Shown here one piece after another: positions 1-5,341 of a stretch of DNA of 10,565 nucleotides. How positions within the stretch are numbered: position 1 is the first letter of the stretch; every line of letters starts with the position of its first letter. The notes below the pieces were generated by a model that ran no database searches, was not told the DNA's origin, and worked only from the letters and a program-made list of their open reading frames with translations. Source of the DNA: Tardiphaga sp. (GTDB taxonomy: Bacteria > Pseudomonadota > Alphaproteobacteria > Rhizobiales > Xanthobacteraceae); assembly GCA_028290325.1 (NCBI GenBank), contig JAQGJY010000193.1, positions 1-10,565 on the forward strand, given 5' to 3'. The translations under genes were made by a program, and so were the position numbers.

Positions 1-103
1 CCGCCCGTAGTGGCGGCGAACGATGAACCCCGGACACCCCGAGTCCCTGCTTGCGAGGCAGGGCCGCAGGCGCCGTATTCCGATCCGCCTCCGAACGCCT
101 CAT
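1..103 (-). CDS. Unidentified protein, N-terminal fragment cut by the window edge
   Basis: An open frame of 34 codons runs from an ATG at 103 leftward off the window. The start is supported by context rather than by homology: a purine-rich ribosome binding site (GAGGGG, minus strand 115-110) lies 6 nt before the ATG, and a good sigma-70-type promoter lies just upstream at 161-133. The visible residues begin MRRSEADRN and are rich in Arg, Ala and Pro; I recognise no domain. It could be a DNA-repair, regulatory or phage-type gene, since it is under a palindromic operator, but that is a guess. The frame has no stop within the window, and it follows the zinc-ribbon gene on the same strand. Confidence 0.4.
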   Translation of the reverse strand, partial: MRRSEADRNTAPAALPRKQGLGVSGVHRSPPLRA

Positions 104-132
104 GAAGCGCCCCTCGCGACCGGAACGGGACG

Positions 133-161
133 GGTATATGTTCCTATAGGAATTTTGTCAA
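133..161 (-). promoter_or_regulatory. Sigma-70-like promoter with palindromic operator in its spacer
   Basis: On the minus strand TTGACA (161-156) is followed after exactly 17 nt by TATACC (138-133). The -35 box is a perfect consensus match and overlaps the TGA stop of the zinc-ribbon gene. The spacer contains the perfect 12-bp palindrome TTCCTATAGGAA (141-152). A dimeric repressor bound there would block RNA polymerase. A ribosome binding site and ATG follow at once, so the 5' leader would be only about 20-25 nt. The promoter geometry is seen directly; repression is inferred. Confidence 0.65.
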
Positions 162-436
162 GAGGCTAGCGCGTCTTTGAGCGCCTCTGCCTCGGCGTGC
201 GTCGCGAACTGTGCGACCGGCTGATAGACGGGATCGTGCTCTGCCTTGCCGGATGCCAAAAGAACAACGAACGTATTGTTCTTGGGCACGACTATTGTGG
301 TCAGATTCTCGCTGTCATAAGGCGACATATGACGCGCGCCACAATGCGGACAGTCGTCGTCGCACATGCATGACCATTCGTCAGACCAGCGACGATGGCA
401 GCGTTCGCATATGTAGTGGTTGAGAAACCAAGCCAT
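158..436 (-). CDS. Small zinc-ribbon protein of unknown function, coupled to the DpnI-like gene
   Basis: A 92-residue protein whose first 35 residues hold six cysteines: C10-x2-C13, C23-x-C25 and C29-x2-C32. The two CxxC knuckles predict a zinc ribbon; the intervening stretch is acidic (MCDDDCP). The second half has a hydrophobic strand (about 55-62, FVVLLASG) and an Ala-rich C-terminal helix. It has no signal peptide or membrane segment, so it should be cytoplasmic. The gene starts 9 nt after the DpnI-like gene; its AGGA ribosome binding site (447-444, 7 nt before the ATG) overlaps that gene's TAG stop, which suggests translational coupling. It does not resemble DpnD, the partner of dpnC in pneumococcus as I recall it. 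Zn-ribbon proteins of this look occur as hypotheticals in rhizobia, so it may be an independent cargo gene rather than a restriction partner. Confidence 0.75.
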   Translation of the reverse strand: MAWFLNHYICERCHRRWSDEWSCMCDDDCPHCGARHMSPYDSENLTTIVVPKNNTFVVLLASGKAEHDPVYQPVAQFATHAEAEALKDALAS

Positions 437-445
437 AGTCGCATC

Positions 446-1210
446 CTAGCTACGTCTATAACTTCCACGACCGAGGAATTGAATATACCCTCGATCGCGC
501 AAATATTGAAGCTGTTGTCGTATCTTCGGCCGAACATTCTGGTTGCCAGGATGCAGTTCTCCCAGATGCCGATCGAAATCATAAATCTGTTCGAGCGTAA
601 ATTCGCGCTCTCCCAAAGTCTCGATGCATTTCATGACGTCGAGCAACCATCCGCGAGCCGCCTGTGCTTCTTTGCGAAGAAACAAAGTATTTTGCCAGTC
701 TCGCAGGACGTCGTCCTTCGGCCGAACGACGCCATGTTTGACGATATGAATCTTGCCGGAATCTGGGATTCGCTTCAGTAAGATGTTCGAGCCAATCCAG
801 CCTGCGCGTTTTGCAGTCGGCGCAAGGGGTTTTCGTTCTTCAATTATGTCCTGAACAAAGAAATGCTTGGGGACGATGAAAAGGTTGACGACCGAGAGAT
901 TTCGCAGATCGTAATTCATAAGAAAGAAATTGGGATTGTTGCTCGCTGCGATGCGCTCGCACTTGGATTTGAACGAACCGTTCGCAAGCTTTGGGCCAAA
1001 TTTGCCCTTCTTGCTTTTCAGCTCAAATTCTTCTTGGCAGGAAACGCAATGGAAATCGGCAACGGGCGCATTGTTCGGGAATTGATCAAGCGATGAATTG
1101 CCGCAATTCGGGCAATAGCACCAAGCCCGTAGCCAACTTTCGGTCCAAGATCGCGCATTTTGCGAACCGCTGTTGTAGACCGACTGCGATTCCTCAAAGC
1201 CTAGCTTCAT
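446..1210 (-). CDS. dpnI: DpnI-like methyl-directed (type IIM) restriction endonuclease
   Basis: The protein is 254 residues, the usual length of R.DpnI (dpnC product), and matches it over the whole length as I recall that sequence. The N-terminal PD-(D/E)xK nuclease domain shows a zinc site (C33-x2-C36 and C55-x2-C58) around PVADFHC, with catalytic residues D52, E63 and K65 in EEFELKSKKG. The motif KPLAPTAKRAGWIG (127-140) holds W138, placed like the DpnI tryptophan implicated in reading methyladenine. The C-terminal winged helix (about 187-254) ends in IRQQLQYLRDR and GRGSYRR; in DpnI this domain also senses methylation. The known activity is cleavage of GATC when the adenine is methylated, destroying Dam-modified phage or plasmid DNA. 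No methyltransferase lies beside it, as expected. The ATG overlaps the stop of an upstream gene remnant (ATGA). GC is lower than in the Tol genes, suggesting transfer. Confidence 0.93.
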   Translation of the reverse strand: MKLGFEESQSVYNSGSQNARSWTESWLRAWCYCPNCGNSSLDQFPNNAPVADFHCVSCQEEFELKSKKGKFGPKLANGSFKSKCERIAASNNPNFFLMNYDLRNLSVVNLFIVPKHFFVQDIIEERKPLAPTAKRAGWIGSNILLKRIPDSGKIHIVKHGVVRPKDDVLRDWQNTLFLRKEAQAARGWLLDVMKCIETLGEREFTLEQIYDFDRHLGELHPGNQNVRPKIRQQLQYLRDRGYIQFLGRGSYRRS

Positions 1211-1347
1211 TTCAAAAATTGAGCAAAGCTCGCCGACTTTCGCAAGCGCGAACCGACACCGGCGACGAAAATAAGACGCTGGTCGCTGTATTCAGTAGGA
1301 GCGGGCTTCCGGCAGCTTAGGATCAAGCTAGTCAGCTTAGGATCGAT
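1207..1347 (-). pseudogene. C-terminal remnant of an unidentified gene upstream of the DpnI-like gene
   Basis: On the minus strand a frame of 46 codons with no ATG runs from an in-frame TAG (1350-1348) to a TGA at 1209-1207. That TGA overlaps the DpnI-like ATG as ATGA, the classic junction of two co-translated genes. The tail is protein-like (it includes QRLIFVAGVGSRLRKSASF), and codon use resembles the DpnI-like gene. The DpnI-like gene also lacks a clear ribosome binding site of its own, as expected if it once relied on coupling. The 5' part of the gene is missing; its first codons overlap the 20-bp tandem repeat at 1313-1352, which probably marks the deletion or insertion joint. A TTG start giving about 39 residues cannot be ruled out. 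The family is not recognised. Confidence 0.45.
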
Positions 1348-1352
1348 CTAGC
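1313..1352. repeat. Imperfect 20-bp tandem repeat at the edge of the accessory segment
   Basis: CAGCTTAGGATC occurs at 1313-1324 and again at 1333-1344, inside two adjacent 20-bp units (1313-1332 and 1333-1352) whose last 8 bases differ at three positions. The repeat includes three GATC sites (1321, 1341, 1345). It sits where the lower-GC leftward genes meet the tolQ upstream region, so it may be a scar of the event that removed the front of the upstream gene. Confidence 0.6.
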
Positions 1353-1384
1353 ACCTCGGTCAGATTGCGTTGTCTTGGTCCCCC

Positions 1385-1400
1385 TTAACCCCTCCTTAAC
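1385..1400 (+). promoter_or_regulatory. Putative CtrA binding site upstream of tolQ
   Basis: TTAA (1385-1388), seven bases, then TTAAC (1396-1400) is an exact match to the alphaproteobacterial CtrA consensus TTAA-N7-TTAAC. It lies about 235 nt before the tolQ start in an otherwise gene-free stretch. A CcrM methylation site GAGTC (GANTC) follows at 1475-1479, a pairing common at cell-cycle promoters. The region 1351-1634 holds no gene that I can support. A TTGACA at 1452-1457 has no convincing -10 box at 17 nt, so I do not call the tolQ promoter itself. Confidence 0.5.
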
Positions 1401-1634
1401 CATATCCAGCGCCTTCTCATTCGCGGCGAATGCTGCGGTGCAGCCCTTGTTTTGACATGTTGGCGGGGGATTGAGAGTCCGGCTCCGGGACGGGCTCACC
1501 ACGCGACATCGCAAGGCATCAAGGCAGCATTCAGGCTGGCGTGGCGGCGCGTGCCGCGCGCCCCGTGGGCATCGTGAGGATGCGCGCGCGCAGCGTCGAC
1601 GGCGTCCAGTGGTTCGGTTGAGAGGAACTTGAGC

Positions 1635-2336
<702 letters not shown>

Positions 2337-2352
2337 AAGCGGACTATCAGCC

Positions 2353-2805
2353 ATGGGCATGAGTTCAGCGGGATCGGCGGGCGGAGGCGGGCGGCGCGGG
2401 CGCCGTCGCGCGCCGGTGATGGCCGAGATCAACGTCACGCCGATGGTGGACGTCATGCTGGTGTTGCTCATCATCTTCATGGTGGCGGCGCCGATGCTGA
2501 CCGTCGGGGTGCCGCTCGACCTGCCGCAGACCGGCGCCAAGAGCCTCGAACAGGACAAGACCCCGCTGCAACTCAGCGTCGATCTCAAGGGCAAGATTTT
2601 CATCAACGACGCCGAAGTGCAGATGAGCGAGCTTGTCGCCAAACTGAAGGCGATCACCGACGCGCGCGGCGGCATGGACGAGCGCATCTTCATGCGCGCC
2701 GACAAGAAGGCGGATTACGGCACGGTGGCCAAGGTGATGGGGCAATTGTCCGGCGCGGGCTTCAAGCGTCTCGCGCTCGTGACTGAATCGGATCAGGGGT
2801 CGTAG
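2353..2805 (+). CDS. tolR: TolR, ExbD-type stator/plug subunit
   Basis: A 150-residue protein with the ExbD/TolR layout: a short Gly/Arg-rich cytoplasmic tail (1-20), a single membrane helix (about 31-50), and a periplasmic domain to the end. The signature INVTPMVDVMLVLLIIFM is present and contains the essential membrane aspartate, D33, which takes part in proton passage. The PLDLP motif follows the helix, as usual. The start at 2353 has only a weak ribosome binding site; the ATG two codons later (2359) is an alternative. It sits between tolQ (16-nt gap) and tolA (4-nt gap), so it is almost surely cotranscribed and translationally linked with both. Confidence 0.94.
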   Translation: MGMSSAGSAGGGGRRGRRRAPVMAEINVTPMVDVMLVLLIIFMVAAPMLTVGVPLDLPQTGAKSLEQDKTPLQLSVDLKGKIFINDAEVQMSELVAKLKAITDARGGMDERIFMRADKKADYGTVAKVMGQLSGAGFKRLALVTESDQGS

Positions 2806-2809
2806 CGCC

Positions 2810-3763
2810 GTGAAGCTGGTCAAGGTCGATAAGACTCTGGCTGCGTCGATCGCGCTGCATCTGGCCGTGGTCGGCTGGGGGCTGATCTCGTTCCAATCCA
2901 AGGCGTTCGAGATCACGCCCGGCGAGTCGTTGCCGGTCGATGTGATTTCGTCGGATCAGCTCGCCAAGGTGATGGCGGGCATGAAGACCGGCAAGAAGGA
3001 AAACCCGAAGCCGCTGGTCGAGAAGGTCGCGGAGGCCAAGCCGCCCATCGAGGATCAGGTCGGCAAGATCACCGAAAAGCCGCCGGTCGAGACCGAGGTC
3101 GCGCCGAAGCCGGCGCCGCCGGTGGAAAAGCCGATCGAGAAGAAGCCCGAGCCGCCGAAGCCGGAGCCGCCAAAGCCCGTCGTCGAGAAAAAGCCGGAGC
3201 CGCCAAAGCCGGCGGACAAGAAGCCCGATCCGCCGAAGATCGATCCGATCGCCGAGGCGCTCAAGAAAGAGCCGCCGAAGGAGAAGCCCAAGCCGGTGCA
3301 GAAGGCAGCCGTGACGCCGCCGCCGCAGGAACGGATTCAGGAGCGCCATTTCGATCAGACCAAGATCGCGGCTTTGCTCGACAAGCGCGAGCCGTCGCGC
3401 AACGCCGCCACCGGTTCGACGCTGAATTCCAACGCCGCCCTGGGGCTGGCGAAGGGCGCCGCGGCCGACAATTCCGCGACGTGGGGCGCGCTGTTCAAGA
3501 GCCAGGTCGAACGCTGCTGGAAGAAGCCATACGGCGGCATCGAGGCGCAGATGACGGAGGCGATCTTCTCGATCAAGCTGAAGAAGGACGGCTCGCTGGA
3601 AGCCCAGCCGATGGCGGTCAGCAATCCGACGTCACCGTATTTCCGCGTCTATCAAGAGAGCGCGTTGCGCGCGATCATCGAATGCCAGCCCTATAAATTG
3701 CCGGCGGCCTATTTCGAGGAATGGAAATTCTTCGAGCCGGTGTTCACCGAACGACGAATGTAG
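2810..3763 (+). CDS. tolA: TolA, energy-transducing periplasm-spanning protein
   Basis: A 317-residue protein that begins with GTG, 4 nt after tolR, with AGGGG at 2795-2799. One membrane helix lies at about 9-28. The middle (about 62-175) is an extended Pro/Lys/Glu region with repeats such as KPEPPKPEPPKP, rather than the Ala-rich helix of E. coli TolA. The C-terminal TolA domain (about 222-317) has WGALFKSQVERCWKKP and ALRAIIECQPYKLP; C236 and C292 are the likely conserved disulfide. TolA is anchored in the inner membrane with TolQR and reaches across the periplasm to TolB and Pal. The repeat-rich stretch explains the long antisense frame there. Identity is clear from the C-terminal domain and position. 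Confidence 0.93.
   Translation: MKLVKVDKTLAASIALHLAVVGWGLISFQSKAFEITPGESLPVDVISSDQLAKVMAGMKTGKKENPKPLVEKVAEAKPPIEDQVGKITEKPPVETEVAPKPAPPVEKPIEKKPEPPKPEPPKPVVEKKPEPPKPADKKPDPPKIDPIAEALKKEPPKEKPKPVQKAAVTPPPQERIQERHFDQTKIAALLDKREPSRNAATGSTLNSNAALGLAKGAAADNSATWGALFKSQVERCWKKPYGGIEAQMTEAIFSIKLKKDGSLEAQPMAVSNPTSPYFRVYQESALRAIIECQPYKLPAAYFEEWKFFEPVFTERRM
3143..3240 (+). repeat. Degenerate repeats encoding the KPEPP-type linker of TolA
   Basis: Variants of an AAGCCGGAGCCGCC-like unit recur within tolA and encode KPEPPK, PEPPKP, KPEPPKP and KPDPPK. The similarity at DNA level suggests local duplication and makes this stretch prone to length change between strains. Confidence 0.6.
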
Positions 3764-3806
3764 GCAGCGCGTCATTCGCGCAGCCGCAACCTGAAAAGCA
3801 TTGCCC

Positions 3807-5156
3807 ATGACCGACCGTATCGAAATGCCGTTTTCGCTGATCCGCCCGAGTCGCCGTCAGTTCATCGCGGGCGCCGCCGCCGCCGGCTTGATCCTGCCCG
3901 GCGCGCGCGACGCATTCGCCCAGGCGCGGGTGCAGATCACCGAGGGCAACGTCGCGCCGCTGCCGATCGCGATTCCGAATTTCGTCGCCGGCACGCCGGC
4001 CGACAACGAGGTCGGCAATGGCGTCGCGCAAGTCATCACCAACAATCTGAAGCGCTCGGGGCTGTTCGCGCCGATCGATCAGGCCGCCTTCATCGAGAAG
4101 GTGACGAATATCGACACGCCGCCGCAATTCCAGAACTGGAAGACGGTCAACGCGCAGGCGCTCGTCACCGGTCGCATGACGCGGCAGAGCGACGGCCGGC
4201 TCAAGGCCGAATTCCGGCTGTGGGATGTCGCGACCGGGCAGCAGCTCGCCGGCCAGCAATATTTCACCTCACCGGAATATTGGCGGCGCATCGCGCATAT
4301 CATCTCGGACCAGATCTACGAGCGCCTCACCGGCGAGAAGGGCTATTTCGACAGCCGCGTCGTGTTCGTCGACGAAAGCGGCCCGAAGGAGCGCCGCGTC
4401 AAGCGTCTCGCGCTGATGGATCAGGACGGCGCCAACGTGCGCTATCTGACGCGCGGCGCGGACCTCGTGCTGACGCCGCGCTTCTCGCCGTCCACGCAGG
4501 AAATCACCTACATGGAATTCGGTCAGGGCGATCCGAAAGTGTATCTGTTCAACATCGAGACCGGGCAGCGCGAGATCGTCGGCAATTTTCCCGGCATGTC
4601 GTTCTCGCCGCGCTTCTCGCCGGATGGCCAGCGCGTCATCATGAGCTTGCAGCAGGGCGGCAATTCGAACCTGTTCGTGATGGACCTGCGCTCGAAATCG
4701 ACGACCCGCCTGACCAACACGCCGGCCATCGATACCTCGCCCTCCTACGCGCCGGACGGCAGCAGGATCTGCTTCGAGAGCGATCGCGGCGGCAAGCCCC
4801 AGATCTATGTGATGCCGGCTGCTGGCGGCCAGGCGCAGCGCATCTCGTTCGGCGAAGGCAGCTATTCGACGCCGGTCTGGTCGCCGCGCGGCGATTACAT
4901 CGCTTTCACCAAACAGGGCGGCGGCCAGTTCTCGATCGGCATCATGAAGACCGACGGTTCCGGCGAACGGCTGCTGACCTCGGGCTATCACAACGAAGGG
5001 CCGACATTCGCGCCGAACGGCCGCGTCGTGATGTTCTTCCGGGAGCAAGGCGGCGGACCGTCGCTGTATTCGATCGACGTCTCCGGGCGCAACGAACTGA
5101 AGGTGCCGACGCCGGGATTCGCATCCGATCCAGCGTGGTCGCCATTACTTTCGTAA
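3807..5156 (+). CDS. tolB: TolB, periplasmic beta-propeller of the Tol-Pal system
   Basis: A 449-residue protein. The leader is of Tat type: SRRQFIAG (15-22) carries the twin arginines R16-R17, followed by a weakly hydrophobic Ala/Gly stretch and a likely cleavage site AFA|Q after residue 38. The N-terminal domain (about 40-175) has NNLKRSGLFAPI; the six-bladed propeller (about 185-445) shows repeated PD40/WD40-like motifs such as FSPDGQRV, YAPDGSRICFESDR, WSPRGDYIAF and FAPNGRVV. TolB binds Pal and TolA and helps recycle Pal to the division site. I chose ATG 3807 over TTG 3801; ATG 3825 would also keep the Tat motif. The ribosome binding site is weak, which fits reading from the tolA transcript 43 nt upstream. 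pal does not follow it directly. Confidence 0.95.
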   Translation: MTDRIEMPFSLIRPSRRQFIAGAAAAGLILPGARDAFAQARVQITEGNVAPLPIAIPNFVAGTPADNEVGNGVAQVITNNLKRSGLFAPIDQAAFIEKVTNIDTPPQFQNWKTVNAQALVTGRMTRQSDGRLKAEFRLWDVATGQQLAGQQYFTSPEYWRRIAHIISDQIYERLTGEKGYFDSRVVFVDESGPKERRVKRLALMDQDGANVRYLTRGADLVLTPRFSPSTQEITYMEFGQGDPKVYLFNIETGQREIVGNFPGMSFSPRFSPDGQRVIMSLQQGGNSNLFVMDLRSKSTTRLTNTPAIDTSPSYAPDGSRICFESDRGGKPQIYVMPAAGGQAQRISFGEGSYSTPVWSPRGDYIAFTKQGGGQFSIGIMKTDGSGERLLTSGYHNEGPTFAPNGRVVMFFREQGGGPSLYSIDVSGRNELKVPTPGFASDPAWSPLLS

Positions 5157-5264
5157 GACATAATCCCTGCGCTGACAGGGTGTCGGTTCCCGCCCGACGG
5201 AGCCCTCCTCGATGCGGCTTACGGCATTGTAATACCAGCGGTTTTTCATGGCAGGCGGCCAGCG

Positions 5265-5279
5265 TTAAGACCTCGGTAA
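5265..5279 (+). promoter_or_regulatory. Weak CtrA-like motif before the GGDEF-EAL gene
   Basis: TTAA-N7-GTAA differs from the CtrA consensus at one base, 63 nt before the downstream open frame. On its own this is weak; it is listed because the other intergenic gaps of this locus also have such motifs. The gap 5157-5341 otherwise shows two 5-bp stem-loops just after tolB but no T-run, and no clear promoter. Confidence 0.2.
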
Positions 5280-5341
5280 GCATGTTCGCTCAGAGTTGCT
5301 TCATCAGAATGCGGTAAAAAAAGCGCGTCTGGAAAGGACGC

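Noticed and set aside
395..781. A 128-codon plus-strand frame over the DpnI-like gene
   Set aside because: The minus strand encodes a well-conserved enzyme through the same bases, and the plus-strand frame has no ribosome binding site or known motif.
1452..1480. sigma-70 promoter for tolQ based on TTGACA at 1452
   Set aside because: No acceptable -10 hexamer occurs 16-18 nt downstream.
3143..3240. Short tandem repeats as a possible CRISPR or mobile element signature
   Set aside because: The repeats are in frame within tolA and encode the Pro-rich linker normal for this family.
5157..5215. Terminator after tolB (CCCTG...CAGGG and GTCGG...CCGAC stems)
   Set aside because: Stems are only 5 bp and no T-run follows; too weak to call.
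4220..5317. A 365-codon frame overlapping tolB on the same strand
   Set aside because: It is Arg-rich without recognisable motifs; tolB in the other frame explains the region fully.
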